A stretch of 63,363 nt of DNA from PUPG01 sp964463915 (GTDB lineage: Bacteria; Bacteroidota; Bacteroidia; Bacteroidales; UBA7960). Positions 49,590 through 59,251 of the stretch are shown in pieces. The notes beneath the pieces were generated by a model, which was not told where the DNA came from, ran no database searches, and saw only the letters and a list, made by a program, of their open reading frames with translations. Each line of letters begins with the position of its first letter. Position 1 is the first letter of the stretch. The stretch spans positions 1 to 63,363 of the forward strand of contig CAYXEH010000009.1 of the NCBI GenBank assembly GCA_964463915.1, given 5' to 3'. Made by a program: the position numbers and the translations under genes.

Positions 49590-52511
49590 ATGAGCCACCA
49601 AACAATGAAAAAAAATTTTGTATTTCTTTTTGTTTTTACTTTGCTGCCAGTTATTCTGCCAGCCCAAAGCTCTTACGAATACGAGAGTTTTCCGGACGAT
49701 CCGCTAGATGCCAGGATTTATACCCTGGATAACGGGTTGAAGGTTTATTTGTCTCCGACGGATGCAGAACCCCGTGTTCAGGCTTATGTAGCCGTTCGCG
49801 TGGGCAGCAAGAACGATCCGGCTGAAACTACGGGGCTGGCCCATTATTTTGAGCACCTGATGTTTAAAGGCACATCCACGTTTGGTACCATCGACTGGGA
49901 GAAGGAAGAACCTTTACTTGATGAGATTGAGGATCTGTTTGAGCTTTACCGGGAAGAAACAGATAAAGAAAAGCGGGCTGAAATTTATGCAAAAATTGAC
50001 AGTATTTCCTATGTGGCATCTACCTATGCCATTCCCAATGAATATGTCCGGTTGATGACCTCCATTGGTTCAAACGGAACCAATGCTGCCACATCCAATG
50101 ATTATACTTTTTATGTGGAAAATGTTCCGGCAAACAGGCTGGAGCACTGGGCCAGAATTCAGGGCGAACGATTCAGCGATCCTGTGATCCGCTTGTTTCA
50201 TACAGAACTGGAAACGGTTTATGAAGAATTGAATATGTCACAGACCAATGACCGGCGTATGACTTTCCAGGCCCTGAATGAAGCACTTTATCCAAATCAT
50301 CCCTACGCAAAACAAACCACATTGGGTGAGCCCGAACACCTGAAAAATCCGTCTATAATCAATATCAAACAGTTTTATGAAGATTATTATGTACCCAATA
50401 ACATGGCCGTTATACTTGCGGGTGATTTTGATCCCGATGAGGCCATACAGATCGTGGATAGGTATTTTGGCCATATGGAGCCTTCTCCTGTTCCGGAGTT
50501 TGACTTTCCGGAAGAAACTCCTTTAACTGAACCGGTGGTTAAGGAAGTGGAAGGGCTTGGTTCTGAGTTTTTGCAGCTGGGGTGGCGATTTAATGGTCCG
50601 TCTTCAGAGCAATTGCCCTACCTGGATCTTATGAGTAATATTTTGGGTAACGGACGTGCCGGCCTGGTTGACCAGAATATTAACAAACCAATGAAAGCAG
50701 GGGGTGTTTCAGCCAAGACAACGACACAGGCGGATTATTCCAGGTTGGAAATGTTTGGCCGCCCAAAAGATGGTCAGACCATGGAAGAAGTAAGGGATTT
50801 ATTGCTTGAACAGGTTGAATTGCTTCAAAGTGGTGATTGGCCCGATTGGATGTTGGAAGCTGCTAAAAACAATATTCGCCTTAACCGGGAGAGGCGCCAC
50901 ACCAGGCTGACCAACAGGGCACGTGATATGGCCATGAGTTTTCTGTATGATGTGCCTTATGAACAGACTGTCGATTATCTAAAACGCCTGGAGGAAATAA
51001 CCAAAGAAGAGGTTGTGGAGTTCGCAAGGGAGCATCTTTCTGTAAATGCTTATGCCGTGGTTTATAAACGACAGGTAGAAGAAATGGATGTGGAATTGGT
51101 TGAGAAGCCCGCTATTACTCCCATACATATCAATCGTAATGCACGCTCTGATTTGCTTATTGAAATGCAGGAAGCGGAAGTAACTCCTATTGAGCCGGTA
51201 TTTCTTGATTACGAGCGTGACCTGGTCAGGACATATCTGCCTAACGGTTCAGAATTTCTGTATGTACACGATGATGAGGAACCCAGATTTCACCTGGCTT
51301 TCAGCTGGGAGAAAGGCAGCAACCATGAACCAATGATGGACCATTTCGGGAGGTATTTTAGCCTGGTTGGAGCGGATGATATGGAAGTGGAGGATGTCGG
51401 CAATGCTTTTTATATTCTGGCCAGCAATTTTAGTATCAGGGTGTCGGGGAACGAAACCCGCATTACCCTTCACGGGTTGACAGAAAATTTTGAACAAAGT
51501 CTGGAATTGCTTGATCGTTTTATCTGGAATGTCCATGCCGACGATAAAGCATTGGCCGACCATCTTGCCAGTGAAAAGCGTAGCCGCAGAAACAGACCTA
51601 CCAGTCAACAGTCGATATTGTCAGCTCTTGAAAACTATGCCACATATGGTCCCCATAACCCCACCACACATACCATGACCAATGAAGAGCTGGATGAGAT
51701 CACTGCGCAGGAACTGGTTGATCTGTTACATGGCCTGTTTGACTATGAACACCAGGTTACATATACCGGCCCGCATAATATGCAGGATGTGATTCGAATG
51801 CTGCAGGTGTACCACCGGGCTTCGGATACACTGAAAGACACTCCAGAAAACTTTTATTTTGAACCTCTGGATACAGAGGAGGAAAAAGTATACTTTGCCC
51901 ATTATGATGCTTCCCAGAGCTACCTGCAAACAATTAGCAAAAGCGATGTGTATGACCCGGAACTTGAACCCTTGGTCAATTTATATAACCGGTATTTTTC
52001 TGGAGGGATGAATGCCATTGTGTTCCAGGAAATGCGGGAGAAGCGTGGATTGGCCTACATGGCGCATTCGAACTTTTCCGGATCTTCCAGGAAAAACGGG
52101 CACTATACAAATACCAGCGTAATTGCTACCCAGAATGACAAGATAATAGAAGCCTTTCATGCTTTTAATGAATTATTCAATGACATGCCATTGACTGAGT
52201 CGACGTTTAAACTGGCACAGGATCGTATTGTTTCCAATATCCGCACCGAACGTTTCGGCGGCGGGCTTATAATAATCAGATATTTGAATGACAGGGAAAT
52301 GGGGTCTTCGGTGGACACACGACGGAGGATTTTTGAGGAAACCCCTCATCTGACTCTTGATGATGTGAAATCTTTTAATCATAAATTCATCAGAAACCGC
52401 CCGAAAACTTACATTGTGCTGGGTAACGAGAAGGCTATTGATTTTGAAGCACTTGAAAGGGAATTCGGCGAAGTGATCCGGCTTACTACGGATGATCTTT
52501 TTCCATACTGA
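49590..52511 (+). CDS. M16-family zinc protease (pitrilysin/insulinase type), exported
   Basis: This 973-aa protein has a signal peptide (KKNFVFLFVFTLLPVILPAQ) and the inverted zinc motif H85-YF-E88-H89 in LAHYFEHLMFKGT. The downstream zinc-binding Glu lies in FHTELETVYEELN. It contains the four-domain arrangement of a full-length M16 enzyme: an active N-terminal half (about 35-460) and a C-terminal half (about 545-973) with the R/Y pair region KRGLAYMAHSNF. The second half lacks a zinc motif, as expected. A stretch of about 70 charged residues is inserted between the HxxEH motif and the Glu. Start codons at 49590 or 49605 are both possible. It probably degrades peptides outside the cytoplasm. 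Confidence 0.92.
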   Translation: MSHQTMKKNFVFLFVFTLLPVILPAQSSYEYESFPDDPLDARIYTLDNGLKVYLSPTDAEPRVQAYVAVRVGSKNDPAETTGLAHYFEHLMFKGTSTFGTIDWEKEEPLLDEIEDLFELYREETDKEKRAEIYAKIDSISYVASTYAIPNEYVRLMTSIGSNGTNAATSNDYTFYVENVPANRLEHWARIQGERFSDPVIRLFHTELETVYEELNMSQTNDRRMTFQALNEALYPNHPYAKQTTLGEPEHLKNPSIINIKQFYEDYYVPNNMAVILAGDFDPDEAIQIVDRYFGHMEPSPVPEFDFPEETPLTEPVVKEVEGLGSEFLQLGWRFNGPSSEQLPYLDLMSNILGNGRAGLVDQNINKPMKAGGVSAKTTTQADYSRLEMFGRPKDGQTMEEVRDLLLEQVELLQSGDWPDWMLEAAKNNIRLNRERRHTRLTNRARDMAMSFLYDVPYEQTVDYLKRLEEITKEEVVEFAREHLSVNAYAVVYKRQVEEMDVELVEKPAITPIHINRNARSDLLIEMQEAEVTPIEPVFLDYERDLVRTYLPNGSEFLYVHDDEEPRFHLAFSWEKGSNHEPMMDHFGRYFSLVGADDMEVEDVGNAFYILASNFSIRVSGNETRITLHGLTENFEQSLELLDRFIWNVHADDKALADHLASEKRSRRNRPTSQQSILSALENYATYGPHNPTTHTMTNEELDEITAQELVDLLHGLFDYEHQVTYTGPHNMQDVIRMLQVYHRASDTLKDTPENFYFEPLDTEEEKVYFAHYDASQSYLQTISKSDVYDPELEPLVNLYNRYFSGGMNAIVFQEMREKRGLAYMAHSNFSGSSRKNGHYTNTSVIATQNDKIIEAFHAFNELFNDMPLTESTFKLAQDRIVSNIRTERFGGGLIIIRYLNDREMGSSVDTRRRIFEETPHLTLDDVKSFNHKFIRNRPKTYIVLGNEKAIDFEALEREFGEVIRLTTDDLFPY

Positions 52512-52534
52512 TCGGTATGGTTGGTTTGAGTGAA

Positions 52535-52567
52535 AGAGGGCTGTCTCATGTTTTGAGACAGCCCTCT
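52535..52567. terminator. Bidirectional hairpin terminator between convergent protease genes
   Basis: AGAGGGCTGTCTCA (52535-52548) and TGAGACAGCCCTCT (52554-52567) form a perfect 14-bp stem with a five-base loop, located between the stops of the M16 and S9 genes. It has only short T runs on either side. Confidence 0.75.
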
Positions 52568-52624
52568 TCCGATTTACGGAGAAAACTCCGCAACCGGATA
52601 GATCCTGGTTCGGATTTTAATGTG

Positions 52625-54982
52625 TTACAATTCTCCGAACGAATATTCTTCAGGAGGTTCAACTCCTTTAAGATGACGGACAAAATAATCCCAGCGTGCC
52701 CGCATCATATAGGCTTCACCATAATAACCATGCCTTCTGTTCGGAAACATGATCATGTCAAAATCCTTATTTGCTTCAATTAGTGCATTCACTACCAGGT
52801 ATGTGCTGTAAGGCGGTACATTGGTGTCCATGGTCCCATGGGTAATCAGCAACTTACCTTGCAGGTTTTCAGCGAGCAGCTGGTTGGCCTGGTTGTCATA
52901 ATTGGTCGTTTTCTCACCTGTTTCTTCATCCTCATTGGTTTCCAGTAAGCCCTGCCATTTTTCAGCCCAGGAGTCAGTATAGTTCCTGTTGTCATGGTTC
53001 CCGGCACCGGAAACCGCCACATGGAAAAAATCAGGATACTCCAGCAACGCCCTGGTGGAGGCAAAGCCACCGCCAGAGTGTCCGAATATCCCGATCCGGT
53101 CTATATCCATGTATGGGTAACGTTCAACCATTTGTTCGATCATGGTGATATGATCCGGCAGTCCATTGTCTCCCATATTGCCGTAATAGGCATCATGAAA
53201 GGCTTTTGAGCGCCCCGGGGTGCCCATGGCATCCACTTCGACGACAATAAATCCAAGCTCAGCCAATGACTGCTTGTCGGAGCGGGACGCACTGAAGGAA
53301 CGGCTGCCCACACTCCCTGTTTGCGGTCCGGGATAGATATAAACCAGTATGGGATAGGAGGCGGACTCATCAAAATTGGTGGGTTTGTACTTGATGCCCC
53401 ATAGATCCGTTACTCCGTCGCGGGCTTTGACCGTGAACTCAATGGGGGGCTGCCATCCGGTTTCTTTTAATTTGGTGATGTCTGTTTCCTCCAGCATCAT
53501 GACTGTGCCACCGTTTTTGTCAAGGATGTGGGTGATGGGCGGGGTATCCGGGGTAGACCAGGCGTCGGTGAAATATTCACCGGAATCAGACAGGCTGATG
53601 CTATGATTGGCTTTCTCCGGGGTAAGCAGCGTCAGATTTTCTCCGCTCATGTCGATCCGGTAGAAGTATTCATAATAGGGATTGCCTTCTTCGCGGCAGG
53701 AGCCGGTGAAATAGACCTTCCTGTCATTGATGTCGATATGATGTACCGTCATGACATTCCAGTCGCCGCTGGTTATCTGGTGATTCAATTCTCCGCTTTG
53801 CAGGTCATAAAGGTACAGATGCCCCCAGTTGTCACGCTGAGAAAACCAAACTACTTCATCTGTTTCAGGAAACACATGCCAGTTGGAGATCATGTTATGG
53901 CCTGATTCGAAAAAAGTCTCAGTTTCCTCACGGAGTACATCACGCACCTCTCCATTGTCCGGATCAGCGATTCTGAGTTGTGCCACCTTGAAATCCCGGG
54001 ATACAGAAACAAATGAAAGGTAATTGCTATCCTGGCTCCACTTTACATCCAACAGATCGCCCGCCCTGTCAGCAATATGGTCAGTCAGGGTGGACCGTTG
54101 CATGTCCGGGTCCATTTGCAACCTGACCAGGTCGGGTTCATTTCCCAGGTTTATAACCACCCGTTCAATTCTAAATATCAGGCTGTCGCCGGGAAGGGGG
54201 TATTTCCATTTATGCAATGAGCCGTGGCCCACTTCGGTAGTTGCCATGAACATTTCCCTTACGCCGCGTGCATCATGTTGAAATGTGGCGATTCGGCGTG
54301 AGTCGGGTGACCATTTGACAACCGGTTTGTTGCGTCTGGACCATCCGGCATTGTTGGTTCCGTAGCCATAGTCCTCCTCACCGTCAAAAGTTAGTTGGGT
54401 ATGGGTGCCCGTTTCCAGGTCCCGCAACCAGAGATTGTGGTCTTTGATATAAACTGCTTTTGTGCGATCAGGAGACAAAGATTCGTTGTTCAGGCCTGCT
54501 TCGGTGTCTGCAGGTTTGCTTTCAATGCTGTAATCATCCAGCGAACAGGTGTATTCAGTGTTTCTGATATGAAATGTGATGCTATCCATGTCATCCGAAA
54601 AACGGAAGTTTCTGAAAGGGAGGTTCAGCGGTTCCACCTCATCTTCAAGCTCTGAAGAAAGGGCATTGGCCATCCGGAGGTGGTCGAACGCACGCTCTTT
54701 GTTTCCGGTTGCAGGATTGGCCAGAATAAACTCCGTGCCACCTTCTATGGAGTTTCTGTATACCAGTAAGTCACCTTGTTGCCACTGGAATCCGGAGGGG
54801 GCATTGTGCACCAGGGGGGAGGTGTGGGTCGCAAGGAACTTTTCCGCCCGCTGATAGTCTTCTTCAGTTACTTCCTGTGCGAGTAACTCCGGACCCGTCG
54901 CCAGGAAGATGAGGAATGCCGACATGGCCATAACAGCCGCATACAATTTTTTAACGCCATTTTTGTTGATTCTTGTCATCAT
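52625..54982 (-). CDS. S9-family dipeptidyl-peptidase (DPP-IV type), exported
   Basis: This protein of about 785 aa has a signal peptide (VKKLYAAVMAMSAFLIFLAT region). The N-terminal beta-propeller (about 60-520) contains DPP-IV-type repeats such as SPDSRRIATFQHDARGVREM. The C-terminal hydrolase has YIYPGPQTGSVGSRSF, the nucleophile Ser in GIFGHSGGGFAS, the Asp region HGTMDTNVPP and the His in FPNRRHGYYG. Such enzymes remove X-Pro or related dipeptides. I placed the start at 54982; the longer frame to 55060 adds a polar segment before the signal peptide. With the S46, M16 and S41 genes it gives four kinds of exported peptidase. Confidence 0.93.
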   Translation of the reverse strand: MMTRINKNGVKKLYAAVMAMSAFLIFLATGPELLAQEVTEEDYQRAEKFLATHTSPLVHNAPSGFQWQQGDLLVYRNSIEGGTEFILANPATGNKERAFDHLRMANALSSELEDEVEPLNLPFRNFRFSDDMDSITFHIRNTEYTCSLDDYSIESKPADTEAGLNNESLSPDRTKAVYIKDHNLWLRDLETGTHTQLTFDGEEDYGYGTNNAGWSRRNKPVVKWSPDSRRIATFQHDARGVREMFMATTEVGHGSLHKWKYPLPGDSLIFRIERVVINLGNEPDLVRLQMDPDMQRSTLTDHIADRAGDLLDVKWSQDSNYLSFVSVSRDFKVAQLRIADPDNGEVRDVLREETETFFESGHNMISNWHVFPETDEVVWFSQRDNWGHLYLYDLQSGELNHQITSGDWNVMTVHHIDINDRKVYFTGSCREEGNPYYEYFYRIDMSGENLTLLTPEKANHSISLSDSGEYFTDAWSTPDTPPITHILDKNGGTVMMLEETDITKLKETGWQPPIEFTVKARDGVTDLWGIKYKPTNFDESASYPILVYIYPGPQTGSVGSRSFSASRSDKQSLAELGFIVVEVDAMGTPGRSKAFHDAYYGNMGDNGLPDHITMIEQMVERYPYMDIDRIGIFGHSGGGFASTRALLEYPDFFHVAVSGAGNHDNRNYTDSWAEKWQGLLETNEDEETGEKTTNYDNQANQLLAENLQGKLLITHGTMDTNVPPYSTYLVVNALIEANKDFDMIMFPNRRHGYYGEAYMMRARWDYFVRHLKGVEPPEEYSFGEL

Positions 54983-55353
54983 TTGTTTAGTTAGTTGTTG
55001 GGTTTTATAAAAAGATATCGATAAATTCGGAATGATAAATTGGCAACTTCCGGCTGTCATCTGTTGATATGGCGATAAAACTACGAAAAAGGGCCAAACT
55101 TACCAAACAGGCATTTTCCCTGATCTGTTTCCGCTGCCATACCTGGTTGCCGGGCAGTACTTGTAATAACGGCTGACCATTCTGTGTTTCTGTGACATTA
55201 TAAACAGGCGGAATGACCCCACCGAGAATCGGGACAGGTACATATCCTGAAAAGCCTCAGGAAACGGGAAGTCTGGTGCAGGATTTTTCATCTGAAATAA
55301 TAAGATTCCGCGGTATATATGAATTAAATCTTCTATATTGTGTTGATTTTCTG

Positions 55354-55361
55354 TAATTTTG
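55354..55361 (+). promoter_or_regulatory. Bacteroidota -7 box (TAATTTTG) of the SAM-cycle cluster
   Basis: TAATTTTG matches the -7 consensus and lies 61 bases before the ahcY start. A TTG is present upstream but at shorter than usual spacing. I see no SAM or SAH riboswitch in the short leader. Confidence 0.5.
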
Positions 55362-55422
55362 CGAGTCTTTTTGAGCAAAACAAACACAATAGAACAATAA
55401 AAATACTTAAAACGAATAGATT

Positions 55423-56847
55423 ATGAGTAGCATGGAACGAATTGATGAAAACCTTGCATACAAGGTGAAGGACATTGAGTTGGCTGAATTGGGCCGTAAA
55501 GATATTCGCCTGGCGGAGCATGAAATGCCCGGCCTGATGGAATTAAGAAAGAAATACGGGAAGGAGCAGCCACTGAAAGGAGTAAGAATCACAGGCTCTC
55601 TTCACATGACCACCCAGACCGCTGTGTTGATTGAAACATTGAAAGCCCTTGGTGCCGATGTGCGCTGGGCAAGTTGTAACATTTTTTCTACCCAGGATGA
55701 AGCAGCTGCAGCGATTGCTGTTACCGGCGTTCCCGTGTTTGCCTGGAAAGGGGAGACCCTGGATGAGTATTGGTGGTGCACGGCGCAGGCACTTAGTTTT
55801 CCCGGTGGGAAAGGACCCGAACTTATCGTGGATGACGGTGGAGATGCGACTTTAATGGTGCTGAAGGGACTGCAGGGAGAAAAAGATCCCTCACTGCTTG
55901 ATGCGGAAGCAGAAGCATGGGATGAAATCGCGCTCATAAAACGTTTAAAATTGATCCGGGAACAGGACAAAGACCGGTGGCACCGTGTGGTAAAAGACCT
56001 GAAAGGGGTGTCTGAAGAAACCACTACGGGGGTGCATCGTTTATACCAGCTGGCGAAGGAAGATGCCTTGCCTTTCCCGGCCATCAATGTGAATGATTCG
56101 GTCACCAAATCGAAGTTTGACAACAATTACGGCAACCGTGAATCCCTCATTGATGGGATCAAGCGCGCAACCGATGTGATGATTGCCGGGAAAACAGCTG
56201 TTGTCTGCGGCTTTGGTGGTGTCGGTAAAGGATGCGCCCAGGGTCTGGCTGCGATGGGAGCCAAGGTGGTGATTACGGAAATCGATCCAATCTGCGCCCT
56301 GCAAGCTGCCATGGAAGGGTTTGAAGTGAAAACCATTGAAGAAGTACTTGACCGCGGCGACATATATGTGACAGCCACAGGCAACCGTGACGTAATCACC
56401 GTGGACCATATGCGCAATATGAAAGACAAATCCATTGTCTGCAATATTGGTCATTTTGACAATGAGATCCAGGTAGAGAAACTGGAAATGCAGAAAGATG
56501 TGGAAAAGATTGAGATCAAACCGCAGGTACATGAGTTTGTGTTTGGTGAAGGACATTCCATTATTTTGCTTGCCGAAGGCCGCCTGGTGAACCTGGGCTG
56601 TGCCACCGGACACTCTTCATTTGTCATGAGCAATTCTTTCGCCAACCAGGTGCTGGCCCAGATCGATCTTTGGAAGAACAAGCGTGAGCCCGGGGTGTAT
56701 ATGCTTCCAAAAAAACTGGACGAAGAGGTGGCTCTTGCCCATTTGGATCATTTGGGAGTCAGCCTGACGAAGTTGAATGAGGCACAGTCGAAGTACCTCG
56801 GAATTCCTGTGGAAGGTCCGTATAAATCGCACCATTACAGGTATTAG
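55423..56847 (+). CDS. ahcY: S-adenosylhomocysteine hydrolase
   Basis: This 474-aa NAD-dependent enzyme splits S-adenosylhomocysteine into adenosine and homocysteine, relieving inhibition of methyltransferases. It has GVRITGSLHMTTQTAVLIET, the substrate-binding DDGGDATLM, the NAD motif VCGFGGVGKGCAQGL, CNIGHFDNEIQV and the C-terminal GPYKSHHYRY with the conserved Lys and Tyr. The length is typical of bacterial forms with an insertion. It heads the ahcY-metK pair (43 bases apart), and adenosine kinase, which removes the other product, follows. Confidence 0.97.
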   Translation: MSSMERIDENLAYKVKDIELAELGRKDIRLAEHEMPGLMELRKKYGKEQPLKGVRITGSLHMTTQTAVLIETLKALGADVRWASCNIFSTQDEAAAAIAVTGVPVFAWKGETLDEYWWCTAQALSFPGGKGPELIVDDGGDATLMVLKGLQGEKDPSLLDAEAEAWDEIALIKRLKLIREQDKDRWHRVVKDLKGVSEETTTGVHRLYQLAKEDALPFPAINVNDSVTKSKFDNNYGNRESLIDGIKRATDVMIAGKTAVVCGFGGVGKGCAQGLAAMGAKVVITEIDPICALQAAMEGFEVKTIEEVLDRGDIYVTATGNRDVITVDHMRNMKDKSIVCNIGHFDNEIQVEKLEMQKDVEKIEIKPQVHEFVFGEGHSIILLAEGRLVNLGCATGHSSFVMSNSFANQVLAQIDLWKNKREPGVYMLPKKLDEEVALAHLDHLGVSLTKLNEAQSKYLGIPVEGPYKSHHYRY

Positions 56848-56890
56848 TATTTCTGACATTTTTGTAGTACCCTTAAACTCAATATAGATC

Positions 56891-58162
56891 ATGGCTTATT
56901 TTTTTACATCGGAGTCTGTTTCAGAAGGACATCCGGATAAAGTAGCCGACCAGATATCAGACGCCGTGCTTGATGCTTTGCTGAAGAATGATCCCGATGC
57001 GAAATGTGCAGCTGAGACTTTTGTAACCACTGGTTTGTGTCTGGTTGGAGGAGAAATAAAAACCAATACCTATGTGGAGGTTCAGGACCTGGCACGGGAA
57101 GTGATCCGCCGGATCGGATATACAAAGCCTGATTATCGCTTTGATGCTGATTCATGCGGAGTGCTGACCACCATTCATGAACAATCTCCAGACATTAACC
57201 GGGGGGTTGACCGCAAAACTGAAGAAGAACAGGGAGCAGGGGATCAGGGGATGATGTTCGGTTTTGCCACCAATCAGACCGAGAACTACATGCCCCTGGC
57301 GCTGGATATTTCCCATCGTTTGGTGAAAGAGCTGGCTCATATCAGGAAAGCGGGCGGGGAAATGCCTTATCTGCGTCCTGATTCAAAGGCTCAGGTCACG
57401 CTTCAATACGATGACAATGATCAGCCCGTGGCCATTGAAGCCATTGTCGTTTCCACACAGCATGATGAATTTGTGAAACCGATCGGAACTGGCGAGGAAG
57501 CCCAGACAAAAGCGGACAGGGAGATGTTGGGACGCCTGGAAACAGACGTGCAGAACATATTGATCCCCAGGGTAAAAGAAACTTATCCAAGGGAAATTCA
57601 GAAGCTCTTTGACGGGGATTACCGTTTGTTCGTTAATCCTACCGGTAAATTTGTGATTGGAGGCCCGCATGGTGATACCGGCCTGACAGGACGTAAAATT
57701 ATTGTGGATACCTATGGCGGATTCGGACGTCACGGCGGTGGTGCTTTTTCCGGTAAAGATGCCTCAAAGGTAGACCGTTCAGCAGCCTATGCAGCAAGGC
57801 ATATGGCCAAGAACATGGTGGCCGCAGGCATTGCCGATGAGGTGGAGATCCAGCTGGCTTACGCCATTGGTGTGGCAGAGCCGGTGGGAGTGTTTGTGAG
57901 CACAAAAAGACCGAAAATCCAGTTATCAGATGAAGAGATCGGTGTAAAAATCAAAAAATTGTTTGATTTGCGCCCGAGTGCCATCATTCAACGCTTCGGT
58001 CTGAAAAATCCCATTTTCGAGGAAACTGCTGCTTACGGACACATGGGTCGAAAGCCCGGAAAAAAAGTCGTATACCTTAACGGCAGCAGGAAAGAAGTGG
58101 AAACTTTTACCTGGGAAAAGCTCGATTATGTAGATGCCATAAAAAAAGAGTTCAACCTCTGA
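56891..58162 (+). CDS. metK: S-adenosylmethionine synthetase
   Basis: This 423-aa enzyme makes SAM from methionine and ATP. It begins with FTSESVSEGHPDKVADQISD, has GAGDQGMMFGFATNQTE (adenine/methionine site), GGFGRHGGGAFSGKDASKVD (phosphate loop) and AYAARHMAKNMVAAG. It is somewhat longer than the E. coli enzyme (384 aa), mainly in a central insert common to Bacteroidota. It lies directly after ahcY and before a terminator-like hairpin. Confidence 0.98.
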   Translation: MAYFFTSESVSEGHPDKVADQISDAVLDALLKNDPDAKCAAETFVTTGLCLVGGEIKTNTYVEVQDLAREVIRRIGYTKPDYRFDADSCGVLTTIHEQSPDINRGVDRKTEEEQGAGDQGMMFGFATNQTENYMPLALDISHRLVKELAHIRKAGGEMPYLRPDSKAQVTLQYDDNDQPVAIEAIVVSTQHDEFVKPIGTGEEAQTKADREMLGRLETDVQNILIPRVKETYPREIQKLFDGDYRLFVNPTGKFVIGGPHGDTGLTGRKIIVDTYGGFGRHGGGAFSGKDASKVDRSAAYAARHMAKNMVAAGIADEVEIQLAYAIGVAEPVGVFVSTKRPKIQLSDEEIGVKIKKLFDLRPSAIIQRFGLKNPIFEETAAYGHMGRKPGKKVVYLNGSRKEVETFTWEKLDYVDAIKKEFNL

Positions 58163-58191
58163 CAGGCCGCTTCCGGTCGTTGAATAGAATT

Positions 58192-58246
58192 CCGCTGCGC
58201 AATGCGTGTACGTGATAATATGGATCGTATTGCGCAGCGGGCTGTT
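58192..58246 (+). terminator. Terminator-like hairpin after metK
   Basis: CCGCTGCGCAAT (58192-58203) pairs with ATTGCGCAGCGG (58229-58240) and the pairing can extend three more bases inward; a short run of four T follows (58243-58246). The T tract is weak, so termination may be partial before adenosine kinase. Confidence 0.6.
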
Positions 58247-58273
58247 TTGTAAATTCAGAATAATGATTTTGTT

Positions 58274-59242
58274 ATGAAGAAAGTTTTGGGTATTGGCAAT
58301 GCATTGATAGATACCCTGGTGAAACTGGAGGATGATCAATTCCTCGAAGAGATGAAGCTTCCCAAGGGCAGTATGCAACTAGTCAGCCAGGATGATATTA
58401 TAGAGATTGAAAGCAAATGTGAAGGCCTTGCGAAATCAATGTCGGGTGGAGGGTCTGCTGCAAATACCATTCACGGGCTTGCAGGCCTGGGTGTTGAAAC
58501 TGCCTTTATCGGAAAGGTCGGAAAAGATGAACTTGGAGATCTTTTTGCTGATGACCTGTACGCCAATAACATCCGTCCTTTCCTGTTGCAGGGAAAAAGC
58601 CACAGCGGACACGCCCTGGCTTTTGTGACTGCTGATTCGGAAAGAACATTTACCACCTACCTGGGGGCTGCCCTTGAGCTATGCCCGGAAGATCTTCAGG
58701 ATCATTTTTTTGAAGGATTTGATTATTTGCATGTAGAAGGCTACTTGTTGCAGAACCATTCGTTGCTGAAGACGATTCTTACACAAGCCCGCAAGAGTGG
58801 CCTGAAAGTCTCCCTGGATCTTGCGAGTTTCAACGTGGTGGAGGAGAATTTAGATGTATTGACAGAATGGGTGCGTGATTACGTGGATATTCTTTTTGCC
58901 AACGAGGAAGAGGCCAAAGCATTTACCGGGAAAGAACCTGAGCAGGCGCTGGAGGAAATGGCAGAAGTGTGTGAAGTGGCTGTGGTAAAAACAGGCAAAA
59001 ATGGATCTTTGGTCAGGGCTGGCAGCGAGGTATACCGGATACCTGCGATTTATGCCCTGGTGTTGGATACAACAGGTGCGGGTGATGCCTATGCAGCCGG
59101 CTTCCTTTACGGGCTGGCCGGTGACCGCCCCCTGGAAGAGTGCGGGCGTATCGCCTCCCTGATGGCCGGAAAGGTCATTGAAGGGATGGGAGCAAAGATC
59201 AGCCTGGACGGATGGGAGGAAATCCGTAAAGAGTTAGCTTAA
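58274..59242 (+). CDS. Adenosine kinase-like PfkB-family sugar/nucleoside kinase
   Basis: This 322-aa kinase is of the PfkB/ribokinase family. It starts VLGIGNALIDTLVKLED, has the substrate-binding SGGGSAANTIHGLAGLG and the catalytic motif LDTTGAGDAYAAGFLYG with the base Asp. Location after ahcY and metK points to adenosine as substrate, since the first enzyme releases adenosine that must be removed to pull the reaction forward. Ribokinase or fructokinase activity is an alternative. The gene starts 111 bases after metK and ends 9 bases before an ABC binding-protein gene. Confidence 0.85.
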   Translation: MKKVLGIGNALIDTLVKLEDDQFLEEMKLPKGSMQLVSQDDIIEIESKCEGLAKSMSGGGSAANTIHGLAGLGVETAFIGKVGKDELGDLFADDLYANNIRPFLLQGKSHSGHALAFVTADSERTFTTYLGAALELCPEDLQDHFFEGFDYLHVEGYLLQNHSLLKTILTQARKSGLKVSLDLASFNVVEENLDVLTEWVRDYVDILFANEEEAKAFTGKEPEQALEEMAEVCEVAVVKTGKNGSLVRAGSEVYRIPAIYALVLDTTGAGDAYAAGFLYGLAGDRPLEECGRIASLMAGKVIEGMGAKISLDGWEEIRKELA

Positions 59243-59251
59243 ACCAGCCGG

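Noticed and set aside
54983..55060. Upstream extension of the S9 peptidase gene.
   Set aside because: It adds a polar segment before a normal signal peptide; the paired ATG codons at 54982/54979 are the likelier start.
55304..55422. SAM or SAH riboswitch upstream of ahcY.
   Set aside because: The leader after the -7 box is only about 55 bases and AT-rich, with no conserved pairing I can recognise.
58163..58273. Small RNA gene between metK and the kinase gene.
   Set aside because: The stem at 58192-58240 is explained as a terminator-like hairpin; no separate promoter is evident.
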